Source of the DNA: Sanghuangporus weigelae
Lineage: Eukaryota; Basidiomycota; Agaricomycetes; Hymenochaetales; Hymenochaetaceae
DNA length: 64,000 bases
Direction: 5' to 3'
NCBI GenBank assembly: GCA_033182465.1
Contig: CP137326.1
Coordinates: 496,001-560,000 of the forward strand
Part shown: in pieces, positions 23,779 to 34,100 of the stretch
Layout of the letters: the number at the start of each line of letters is the position of its first letter
Position numbering within the stretch: the stretch's first letter is position 1
Position numbers and translations under genes: made by a program
The notes under the pieces: model-generated
Told to the model about the DNA's origin: nothing
Seen by the model: the letters and a program-made list of their open reading frames with translations, nothing else
Databases searched by the model: none

Positions 23779-25945
23779 ATGGGCTCGGGTGCGGCTATCG
23801 TTGGAAATGACAAGGGTGGATGGAAGGGATTGCTTAACCCGGATCGTAAATTCTATAATAATTGGAAGTAAGTTCTGTGTTTTGTAAATCCGTCATAACT
23901 GAATCTGTCATGTTCAATTCGAAACCAGACTTATATGTCTGAATGCCTGGATATTCCTTTTGTAAGGTCTTCTCATTAGCGTTCAACTTCCTTTCCTCCA
24001 AAGAATTTCATGTTGCCTTCAGTCTCATCACGTCATCGTCAAATGGTTTTGACGGGAGTATGATGAATGGTCTCCAGTCACTCCGTCAGTGGGAGGAAGA
24101 CTTCGATCATCCTACCGGTAGTATGCTCGGATTACTAAACGCCATCCAGGCGAGTCTGACATGATCTGCGGAAGGAGATAGATTTAACCGACTTGCTATC
24201 TGATATTTAGAATATTGGCGCACTTGGCGCTTTACCATTCGCTCCATACCTTTCTGATGGGATTGGTCGGAAGCCTAGTGTTTTGCTAGGAGCAGCGATT
24301 CTCTGGACAGCCACGATTCTCCAAACTTTCTCTGTATCCGTTGGCATGTTTATTGGTTCCAGGTAAGTTTGTATCTTTCTGCGCATATATCCGGTTCATT
24401 CACTTTCCTTGTCGAATCTGAAGGTTTATGGTTGGCTTTGGCACAACTATCGCGGCGAATGCCGCTCCTATGCTGATCTCGGAAATTGCATATCCTCCTC
24501 ACCGTGCAACATTAACTTCCCTGTATAATTGCATGTGGTATTCTGGTTCGATCGCGTACGTCCTCTTTCGTATTTCGTGACAGGGGAGAAACTCAAGCAA
24601 TCCTGTTTACCACAGTGCCGCTTGGACAACGTTCGGTTGTGTCAAGCTTCAGAGCTCGTGGGCGTGGCGCCTACCTTCCCTCGTTCAAGGCATCCCATGT
24701 GCAACACAAGTTTTGCTCTTGTGGTTCGCTCCCGAGTCGCCTCGTTGGCTCGTATGCAAAGGTCGTGAAACGCAAGCTCTCAAATCGTTGGCATATTATC
24801 ATGCTGATGGCAACCAGTTGAGTTAATCCGACAATAGGGCTCTAGCCTCTTCTCCAAGCTTACCCGCTCGAAGTCAGGACCCGCTAGTGGAATACGAGCT
24901 CGAGGAAATTAAATCCGCTGTCGTCGCGGGCGAGAATGCAGCAGACGCGAACGTTGGCTGGTCATCTTTCATTCTAACTCCGGGAAATAGAAGACGTCTT
25001 CGCATTTTCGTGGCCCTTGCAATTTTCTCCCAGTGGTCCGGCAATGGACTCGTGTCATACTACCTCAGCGAAATCTTCACGACAATCGGTATCACCGATC
25101 CGACGATGCAGTTGCTTATTAACGGGCTTCTACAGATTTGGAATTTATTCATCTCGATCGGAGCTGCTTGCCTTGTCGACAAACTGGGCAGAAGATTTTT
25201 GTTTATCGTGTCCTGTGCTGGGATGCTAGCATTCTTTACGATGCAGACTGTATGCTCTGCGATGTTTGCTGAAACCGGGAGCCAGAGCGCCGCACACGCC
25301 GTTATCGCAAGTATCTTTTTGTTTTATGCAGCGTATGAGTGAGTGATTTTCTCTCATCCCGTCCATTTTTATCCTCATTTTTATCGTATCTTCAGTCTAG
25401 CTTTCACGCCACTTATCGTATCCTATACGATTGAGATCCTGCCCTATTCAATTCGAGCGAAGGGAATGACCATCTTTACTTTCGTCATGACAATTTCCTT
25501 GATTTTTAACCAGTACGTAAATCCCGTGGCTTTCGAGGTGCGCAAATATTTTGGGAAGTTCCGTGTGTAACGAATCACAGCTGACAAGTTTGGATATAGG
25601 CTCTTGGCTGGAAATACTATGTATGTACTTCTGATGTTTTTATCGTGTTATTTCCAAATATTCCTAATATTCTCCTCACGTTAGATCGTTTATTGTGCCT
25701 GGCTGGCTTTCGAACTTGTCTATTGCTTATTATTCATCGTCGAAACGAAAGGGATGACACTAGAGGAAACTGCGGCATTGTTTGATGGTAGGCCATCTAA
25801 AGAGTTGGCAGACCCGAGCGAAGTGGAAGATAGAACATTTGTGATAGTCCCTCGACCCTTCTCGAAGGACGACGGTGGAGAGGGCGAAACTGGGGACGCC
25901 AACATGAGCCAGATGTCCATTACGCGATATAGCGTTTCAAGGTAA
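23779..25945 (+). CDS. MFS sugar transporter, lactose permease-like
   Basis: A multi-exon gene of about 540 residues with twelve hydrophobic segments. Recognisable blocks are GWKGLLNPDRKFYNNWKLIC, SSSNGFDGSMMNGLQSL, LSDGIGRKPSVLLGAAIL (the loop 2-3 signature), WFAPESPRWLVCKGR (the PESPRW signature), FSQWSGNGLVSYYLSEIFTT, LVDKLGRRF, and YSIRAKG followed by VETKGMTLEE. These are the sugar porter signatures, and the N-terminal block is typical of fungal lactose/galactose permease-like members. The protein should import a mono- or disaccharide by proton symport at the plasma membrane; the substrate cannot be told. One intron near 24817-24876 seems to use a GTTGAG donor and an AAG acceptor, which keeps the frame as GNHQDPLVEYELEE. 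The C-terminal tail is acidic and Ser-rich. Confidence 0.86.
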
Positions 25946-26332
25946 TGAGCTCACGGAGCCTTCAGTATGAGGGCATACGTACGGTAACGAGAGAACGTTC
26001 ATTCTTATTATACATTGACTTCCAGAGGCCTTATATACTACTGATACAGCACGTGCTGATATTACATAATACGTTCACAGTCTAAGATAGCGTGACACTG
26101 ACAACCGATGAGCACAAAGCCAATGCTTGAATCGAAGCACTTTAATGGACAATCAAGCTGCTACACTATGGCATGACAGTAATCATATTTATCATAGTTT
26201 TCTAATGTTAACTTACCAGGTGCAAAGGAACAGATATGCGTGGGAAGTTCAGGAAGGATCCAGAAGCTGGAGGTAAATATGCGCAAATAACGCCACACAA
26301 CTCATGCACTTGCCTTTTCTGGACTTCTGCCT

Positions 26333-26345
26333 TTCGAGAAATTTC
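26333..26345 (+). promoter_or_regulatory. Heat-shock element (perfect three-unit)
   Basis: TTCGAGAAATTTC is a perfect alternating TTCnnGAAnnTTC array, the binding site of the heat-shock factor trimer. It lies about 55 bases upstream of the TATA box of the Hsp20 gene. Confidence 0.8.
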
Positions 26346-26374
26346 TTGGGAGTTCATGAGACCTCGCGTTGTTG

Positions 26375-26387
26375 TTCTGGAGTATTC
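26375..26387 (+). promoter_or_regulatory. Heat-shock element (one mismatch)
   Basis: TTCTGGAGTATTC fits TTCnnGAAnnTTC with one mismatch. It sits between the perfect element and the TATA box, so two Hsf1 sites are stacked within 55 bases. Confidence 0.65.
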
Positions 26388-26399
26388 TTTCCTTGAAGG

Positions 26400-26406
26400 T
26401 ATAAAA
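26400..26406 (+). promoter_or_regulatory. TATA box of the HSP20 gene
   Basis: TATAAAA lies 108 bases before the ATG at 26514 and directly downstream of the heat-shock elements, the usual arrangement for an inducible promoter. Confidence 0.75.
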
Positions 26407-26513
26407 TGAAGGTCTCTGGCAGTGAGCCTCCTCAGAGACTAAAACAACAAAAGCTCAGCGCGAACACTCAACACTACTGCGAACTCTAACTTTTACACCT
26501 CGCGATCTTCACC

Positions 26514-27041
26514 ATGTCTTCTGTCTACTTCTACGAACCTTTCTTCTCTCTTAACGACTTCCAGCGTTTCTTTGACGACGTTTCTGACTCTTCGGGTCGT
26601 CAAGTCGCAACGCGTGGCGAGCCGCAACAGCGCCCTGTCAATCGTACATTCCAGCCGCGGGTCGATATCCACGAATCGCCTGAAGCGAACTTGGTGACTG
26701 CCTGGTTCGAGCTTCCGGGATTGACGAAGGAGAACGTCTCCCTTGACATTCAGAAGGGTCGTCTCATCGTCTCCGGTGAAGCTGCGTACAAGGACGTCGA
26801 CGAGAAAGGATTCATCCACCGCGAGAGACGTGTTGGCCGCTTCGAGCGCTCATTGCCGCTCCCGACTGGCATTCAGGTAAGCTTCATGCGATACCGTGTG
26901 CCTAGTTGATAGGTTGAGTTGCTGATATTGGTTTTTCTCTAGCCGGGTGATGTCAAAGCGACGATGGAGAATGGGCTGCTAACCGTCACATTCCCTAAGA
27001 GCACTCCTGAACAGCTGCCTCAGAGAGTCACGATCGCCTAA
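26514..27041 (+). CDS. Small heat-shock protein, Hsp20 family
   Basis: Two exons (26514-26876 and 26943-27041) encode 153 residues. The N-terminal arm is aromatic (YFYEPFFSLNDFQRFFDD). The alpha-crystallin domain follows at about 45-150: PRVDIHESPEANLVTAWFEL, LPGLTKENVSLDIQKGRLIV, and after the intron GDVKATMENGLLTVTFPK, where the A-x-x-x-n-G-L-L signature is clear. A short extension ends in VTIA. The protein is an ATP-independent cytosolic holdase that forms oligomers and binds unfolding proteins. Its promoter has strong heat-shock elements, so induction by Hsf1 is likely. Confidence 0.95.
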
Positions 27042-27286
27042 ATGCCCGCTCCTTCCGAAAATGAATCATTCACGCCTTGAAATGTAAATAACGACATTCA
27101 CGCATTTGTCAATGCGCATATTCTTGTACAGTATATACCTGTAGTCATGTAACAATTCAAAAGAGCAATTGTTTTATTCGTATAAACCGATTTCTGCCGA
27201 CTTGTGAACTTCCAACGCAACCATAACGTGTCAAGACATGGCTCCGTATGCAAAGTGAAAATAAGTAAATGTATATTTTCTTGACA

Positions 27287-29015
27287 TCAGTCGAGAAAGG
27301 ATGCCAATGCCTGAGAATGGTCGGAGCGCTCCTGGGTCCTAGACGTAAGTTCGTCAAGTCCAGCAACATACCAAGTCAGCTCCGCCTCGTCCGTCCGTAA
27401 TGGACCATAGTACTCTGCTCGAAGGTTGAGAATAAGTTTCGGCGCCAGAATGGTCATAATGGTTATGACGATCGTCTCGAGGGCATTGGATTCAATGTAC
27501 ATGAAGTAGAAAATTTGAGAATACTATGAATTGGTGAGCAGGAGAAATGGTAGGAGGTTTCCATAACCTACATAATTCATGTAGAAGGACGTGCAGAACG
27601 AGGTGAAGAAGCAGATAGTGAATATTCTTCGCAACGTATGGAATAGTCAGTCATTCTATTCATATTCGAGTGGTGGTGTACTTACATGGCGAGATATGAA
27701 ATGGAATCCCTCGCCATAGTCGTGGTTATGTCGCGCACTCGTGGCGCTCTGTCGCCCGGAGTTCCCTTTTTCCTGATACAAATTTTCCACGCTTGTGCTT
27801 TGATAAACACCAGAACGAATAGGATGAACTCCACGAACGACGTCACCCCCCAGGCCACCCCAGTGATTTGGACTGTAAGAGAGCAACCAAGGCGAACTTC
27901 TGGGTCGTCCGGAATAAAGCCTCTGCGTACTAAACCACGCTTTTGAAAACATCCGCCATCCGGACACCCACCTGATTCGGCGTATACTATAAGTGAGAAC
28001 GATAAATCAGTCATGCTCAAGAGAAGAAGGCTGAATAATGTTACAGAAGAGATTAGAAATTTGCAGTATGTTGAATCCAAACAGTGCCATATTGAGCAAG
28101 ATGAAGAAGATAAGCATTTTCTTGTTCCTCCCGTGCAGAGCATATACACGCATTTGAAGAATTACTACAAAATAAAACAATAGAGTGAGCAATGATTACG
28201 GAAGGAAGACCAACATACCTTCGGCGAGTAATATAATCATAGGACCGGGTCCAGCGAATAGTTCACCGTGAAAACCTTGTGGAGGTGGAAAACGTCAGCA
28301 GAGGGGGATCAAAACCAAGTATCACTAACAGGTAGCAAAAAAACCATTGTTGAGAACTCCGCCCTTCATGGAAATCGTCAGACTTTATGGACATATTAAC
28401 TTGCAACAAAACATACAAAGATAGCTATTAGGTTCAGTGTATCTTCCCAGCGAAAGTCAATGAATGCTACTGTACAGCATCTGGATACTCCATGTTAGAA
28501 TCGGATAGTATGGATAACATATGAGATATACATCGAGAATAACGAGCCAAGGTATCTAGTCTTTGGAAGAACATGAGGATCTTATGTCATTGCAAATTTG
28601 AGCAGAACGTACGGATAGATACATTGCTTTCCCCATTGTCCATTTCTTCGACTACGAGATCAGTTAGGTGTCCGTTCGTTTAAAACCGAGTAGATGTCAT
28701 CACCCAGATGTATTCGACCTTGAGAAAATTTAGTCAAACCGAATCTGGTATTGTATTATAAGAGACCTACTTCTTCATCGAAGTGCAAGGCTTCAAGGCC
28801 TTGTAAGTAGAATTCGGAGTGGAGAAATAATGGAAGAGGCCAACCTGTATAGTATAAATGGAACGTAGTGCATGCCACTAAAGATCTCGTTAGAGTCAGG
28901 GGGAAATGGATGTCAAAAAGACCAGGTACAGACCAATGGTCACTTTTAATACCGTTTGACAATGAACTTCGAAAACAAGGTCGTTTATATCGTCGACGGT
29001 CCAAGTTGAAGACAT
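27287..29015 (-). CDS. DUF6533 multi-pass membrane protein, copy C
   Basis: A third member of the family, more diverged than the tandem pair at 13.0-17.6 kb. Reading from 29015: MSSTWTVDDINDLVFEVH; then EALHFDEE joined across an intron to VEYIW; SKKWTMGKAMYLS; RYLGSLFSM; the loop QMRVYALHGRNKKMLIFFIL; GGCPDGG; SFVEFILFVLVFIKAQAWKI; ARDSISYLA; and the end block TIMTILAPKLILNLRAEYYG. The FDEE...VEYIW, RVYALHGRNKKM and LILNLR blocks are DUF6533 landmarks. A short polar tail ends at 27287. Numerous introns of 50-70 nt separate the pieces, and small exons between 28200 and 28560 are not fully resolved. Function is unknown; the fold suggests a seven-helix-like membrane protein. Confidence 0.7.
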
Positions 29016-29619
29016 CGCGAAGAGGCTTTTCTGGATGTGGAGAATCAGACGGGCTCGAAGATTTATCACAGTTCGGGTATAAAAATGGGCTGAATACATG
29101 ATTCGAAACCTGATCGAACCAAGAAGAAACGGTCGGTTAGAGAAGACGCCTCACGTTCATTGGTACAGCAATCAACGTCTTGAATAGGAGATCTGTTCGG
29201 CTCACTCGTTATAAGCCGATAAGTCAACGAGGAGACATAACAAAAAAAGGAAAGCTTCTCGCAGACTCAGGACTAGTCCGGGAAACAAATCAACAAGATA
29301 TCAGGTGTTCCAGTAAAATTTGCCATGTTTTGCCGTTTTGGTCGTTCCAAGAGCCGGGCCTAATGTTCGAAGAACGACTAGAACACGTTTGAGACACATC
29401 ATTTATCACAGGAAGACAACAACTTCTGTAGCTGGGAGCTCTTGAGCTGTTCCGACTTGAATGTAAGTTAAGACAAGGCCACGGCATTACCGTGACGATG
29501 GTATGATCCAGATCTCGTGATTTCATCAGTGATCGGCGTTTCCTCATGCATATTCATATGATTCATGATGATGATATGATGTTCAACTTCAAGTTGGTCT
29601 CAAATCCATCATCCCCCCT
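29016..29619. other. Divergent intergenic region, DUF6533-C and peroxin genes
   Basis: About 600 bases between two divergent starts, presumably two promoters. No coding pattern or repeat is seen. Confidence 0.45.
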
Positions 29620-31242
29620 ATGGATTATGTGCCAATTCCCAGCTATGCAAAACTCATTGACGACAAACATTCCAACTCGAGAGCAGCGAAGGTAGCAACT
29701 CGTCCTCCAAAGTCAGAAAATGCAACAATTTCGCCTCCTTCGCCAGCTACTGTACCACAGTCTCCGACGAAGCAGCCTTTCAATATACCCAGCGCTATCC
29801 TGGCTGCAGGAATAAGTATTCCGAGTCCTTCTCCTCGTACGACTCGAAAAGCACCACAACTGTTGTCGACGCGGGAACCACTCAGTTTACCTACGACAAC
29901 TACGCATTTTCGTAGGTTTGCCGCGAGGAGTGGTCCGATTTTCTGGGTACAGGATCGTACTGAAGAGATCATCATGTGGAAGAAGGGTTGGAAAGTAACT
30001 ACGGCTTGGATGATGGCATATGCTTTCATATGTGAGCGCTGACCAGCTTGAATGTCGACCTCGAGAACACCTATATATGTGTTATCAGGTTACTTCCCGA
30101 GACTGGTTCTCCTAATTCCGCATACTATACTCCTGTATATTCTGCTATCTGCCTATTCTTACCGCCAACCCTCCGCATCTCGACAAGTGGATGCTCCGAG
30201 CCCGGCGCCATATGCTCAGCCAGCTGAAGGCTCTCCGGAATGGTTCTCAAATTTGCAGGGTATTCAAAATTTGATGGGCGTCGTGTTCGCATTTCTTCGG
30301 GCTGCTTGACTATTTTACAATAGACTTACCTTCGTTCTTTTCTACAGGGGCGACTTGCACGACTTGATCCTCTATACCGTGGTTCCACACTTGATATTCT
30401 CGACGCCTTACTCGTACAGCATCCTTGCTGCTACGGTTGTATCATTGTTCGGTCTTCTGGTCATACTCCCTTTCATCCCCCTCCGTCCAGTTTTCCTCGC
30501 CCTTGGACTTCTGCCATTTGCTTTCACCCATCCTCTTACTCTCGCCTACCTCCCTGTTCTGATATCACCCTACGCGAAATGGATTCGCATGAAAGTTACA
30601 AAACTCGTCGATGACGATCGACTGGAAGATCATCATCTCAAAAGCATCTTAAAAGAAGTAGAGCTTTGGGAGAACGAACGTCTAGGACAAGGCCCCAGCG
30701 GAACACAGGTGTTCTCAAAGATACATCTACGTCCCTATGAGCGGAAAGGTTGGACGCGTGGACGCGATGGTTGGAGCAGCTCCAGTAACTCAGACGGAAA
30801 AGGAGGAGACGGAGACGTCAGGTTCGTTTAGTTCCCTTTAAGTCAGCTTTGTGATTGCGTAGGTCGCGCATGTTCATCATCAGTTCTATTTGCTGGTCCT
30901 TCGCTCGTGTGCTGCGGTTCAAAAAATTCTGATCGTGTACAGTAGCAACCTCACGTTCACGCTCGAACCCGGGTGGGCCTTTGTGGAGACAGAGGATTGG
31001 AGGAAGGACCTCGAGGCATCTTGGGCGCCTGTTGAGTCTGACGAGGGTTTGTTTTTGATTCCATTTGAAAGTGTTTTGCTCCTGGCTGATTCTCCGTTTG
31101 TGAAGATGGATGGGTGTATACCAACGACGCATGGATGGATCCCCAGAGTGCTCCGCTCGAGAAGTGGAGGACAACTGGAGTGACGCGCAGACGAAGGTGG
31201 ATCCGGAGAATTTACCAGAATCAGGACGATGCAAACGAATGA
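29620..31242 (+). CDS. Pex30/Pex23-family dysferlin-domain peroxin
   Basis: The protein starts with a Ser/Pro-rich arm (about 100 residues) and the block VQDRTEEIIMWKKGWKVTTA. It continues with hydrophobic segments (PRLVLLIPHTILLYILLSAY and ILAATVVSLFGLLVILPFIP) that resemble the reticulon-like region of Pex30 proteins. The C-terminal dysferlin domain is clear: LEPGWAFVETEDWRKDLEAS, then after an intron DGWVYTNDAWMDPQ, and the basic end TRRRRWIRRIYQNQDD. Pex30/Pex23/Pex29 proteins act at ER subdomains where peroxisomes and lipid droplets form. The intron near 30282-30349 seems to use a GTTCGC donor. The stop at 31240 follows a last exon that holds the DysFC half. Confidence 0.83.
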
Positions 31243-32161
31243 AGATTTCCAGGACAAGTCTCGCATAGCATGTGTTATTTTTACCCTGTACCGATACTAT
31301 GAAAAAATGCGGTTTCAAGCATATACATATTGGCATTGCAGCATGAATTATGCGTCCGAACCTTGATCGGTACCCTGAGACGAATGGACCAGGCAACGTT
31401 AGGCAACATTACCTGTCAGATGAATCTGTGATATAATGTCAGCCTGAGCAGGATTTTTGCGACCTTGCTCAAGGATAACATATTTCGCTTCAAGTGAGTG
31501 GGTCTAATTTGCCAGGCATTGCCAAAAAGATTGGCAAATATGCTTGCACCAAAGGGTACTACATTTCTGATCGTGCACTCTTTGGTCATCTAGCTCTCAG
31601 CAAATCCCGACCGGGCTAGGTGCTATACACTAACATTTATATTCCGGCCAAGGAATGTCCTGAATTCTTCATCACCTGGCTCTTGAACGATTGCTCTGTC
31701 GCTAGCACTGGTACCATCAGCGTTTAGTTACCTCAGCCACTGGCTGAACAAAGAACTATCTGCAACCGACAGAACGTCAGTGACCTTTGCGTCTGAGTTC
31801 GGGATGACAAAGAAAAGGTCAGGAGTGGCTCAACTGAGCTCCCTTGAATTGACTATTCTGAGGCGAGTGCATCATGAAAGTACCCCGGTGAATTGGCGGA
31901 CAAGGACCCATATCACAAAAGAACCAATATATCTCTACATTGACAGATGTGAGCATGAAGTAGAGAGTGGGGATATCGGGCTGTTGTGAATGAAATATGA
32001 CATAAGCAATAGATAGAATTACTTTGAAAATGTCCATAGAAAGAATAATCAAGAATGCGAATAATCAAGATCTCAATAATCCAAAATCCAAGTCGAAACC
32101 AAATCATTTCAAAAGCATAAAAAGAACGACATGAGTGTTCGTCAACGAGACTCAAAAGGCT
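31243..32161. other. Convergent intergenic region
   Basis: About 920 bases between two convergent 3' ends. Open frames are short and show no family resemblance or splice pattern. The segment 31980-32130 is AT-rich. I see no repeat or gene. Confidence 0.45.
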
Positions 32162-33806
32162 TCAGTCCATCTTATCCTCACTCGCGAGCTCTGCGGCCAA
32201 CTTCGCAAGCATGTCATCAGCTTTAGGATTCCGAGGGAACGTCTTCCCATCACCAGCGCCGCCTCCGCCACATAATATTCGATACGTCCATCCACGCCAA
32301 CCCCGTCTGCCCACGCCGAGTATCTGCATCCAATTTGCTCGAAATCCGACGTCGTACAGTCGGATCTTCCCGTGCGCGTACCGGACAGCTCGTCGCTGAG
32401 CCGAGTTGAGTTGGTGTTCGCGGAGCATTGGGGTTGCATTTGGCGCCGGGCCGGACGATCTGCAGCGCGGGGATGGCACACTGCCGACGACTGGGAAGGA
32501 AGAATGTAGAGACTGAGGAGGTGTGCCTGCTTGTGAAACTGGATGGAGCGATAAAGGTCCTGGTAGATTGGATGAGTTCAGCGAGACATTCCCTGCACTC
32601 GGTGGAGGCGAAGTGCTCGATGTGGAATATGCAGATACAGAAGAGGCGCTCTGTAGGTAGCGAAGTATGAGGAAGGGAGAGATGTTCTCTAGTGTTGTCT
32701 GGTTTGTCCTATCCACGAAGTCAGGTGGCAAATAACACCACGACCTACTGATACACTTACGATGCAAGATATACGTGCCAAAGAAAGAAAGATCCAACGA
32801 CAAGAGTGAAGACCAAGCCGTATATTGAGAGAAACAGCGCGTGAAGTGCCGTTCGTTCATCCTAGAAGAGTCTGAGTAACGTAACTCTTTGAAGGAAACG
32901 TCGAGACTCACCACAAGGAAAGGGTCTAAGAATGCAACATAAACGATTCGACCAGCGACCAAGGCGACATACAAAGATAGGAGAGTTACGCTAAGGAGGA
33001 AGTGGAGGAAAGCAGTATACGTCCAATGACCCTTTGTCAAGTATTACGAGTATGAAATGACACGCTTGAATTTAAACAAACATACCACGCATTTCTGAGC
33101 GAGCCATGGGCAGTGATGATCTGCTCAATTATTTCGGTAAACATGCCATTTTACTTGGCCAACAAGATATTCCACTGACCCATTTTAAGAACACATCGTC
33201 CGCACGCAGAGCAGTGGTGTGTTCTTTCTGGTTTTGGTGCCCAACATTTTCGACACCACTTATGAGGCGCATTGAAATCATCGTCAAAAGCTTCCGGTTC
33301 TCTTTTCGTGGATTTTGGTGACGGGCCCATGCGAAGAGCATCCATTATGTCAGTATCTTCATTTTCGACCTCGCTTTCCTCTTGAACGTTGGAATGCAAG
33401 TCTTCACCGACACGAATTGCGCCTGGATCCCGTACAACGCAGACCAGGAGGGAGCAGCAGGAGAGGAAAGTCAACAGGTATACAACAGCCAGGTGAATCG
33501 TGAAGAGAAACGGAGATTTGTGCATGTTCAGATAATATGAAATGAGCATGACGAGAATGGAGTATTGTGGTGTGAACATGAGAACAAGTAGGACTGGAAA
33601 AGAAATCAGTAGGTCTAGAACGAGTGAACATCTCCTAAGGACGTACAAATCAAAGGAAGGTACATCCACCATCGCTTTCTCTTTGCAGGCGGACCGTTGC
33701 CCTCGTCAATGTCGAGCACAGAATCATCGTCCTCACTAGCCGAAGCCTCACCAGGGAGCCTCTCGTAAGGAGCTCGAGCTCGTATATCCAAGTTCAACAA
33801 AGGCAT
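32162..33806 (-). CDS. DHHC-type palmitoyltransferase
   Basis: The gene starts with MPLLNLDIRARAPYERL at 33806. Two hydrophobic segments precede a cytosolic loop with the Cys-rich domain: HKWCRKCWAPKPERTHHCSA, CGRCVLKM, and after a 50-70 nt intron DHHCPWLAQKCVG. The DHHC catalytic motif is therefore intact but split by the intron just before its Asp. Two further hydrophobic segments follow (FLHFLLSVTLLSLYVALVAG and LLSLDLSFFGTYIL), then the TTLEN form of the TTxE motif. The tail is long and Ser/Pro-rich. The enzyme attaches palmitate to cysteines of membrane-associated proteins at the Golgi, vacuole or plasma membrane. It is closest in layout to the Pfa3/Pfa4-type fungal enzymes. It is divergent from the D-lactate dehydrogenase gene, 294 bases apart. 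Confidence 0.9.
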
Positions 33807-34100
33807 TTTGCCGACTTTCAGTCTTGAAATCAGTTCCGAAGCATGAGAAGAGAAAGTGTTTTCGACGTTGCCGTTGTCGACGGAAGCAAAGCAGCTGTGT
33901 GCTTGGCCGTGGTCGTCTGGTCACCTGGTCTGGTCATCAGGCAAGTCACGTTTCCCGTGTTTTCCGTTCTGAGCACAGGGTTCTTCATGGCTTCGTCTTC
34001 TCGCGTTCGCATAATCTGATCGCACGCAAATATAAGCACCGTATGTGGGCATCTGCAATCCCGTTCTCTCCCTTGACCACCACTCGCGACTCCGTACAAG

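Larger units (their letters stand above)
25946..26513. other. Intergenic region with heat-shock promoter
   Basis: About 570 bases between the transporter and HSP20 genes. The proximal 180 bases hold the heat-shock elements and TATA box listed separately; the distal part shows nothing I can name. Confidence 0.6.
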
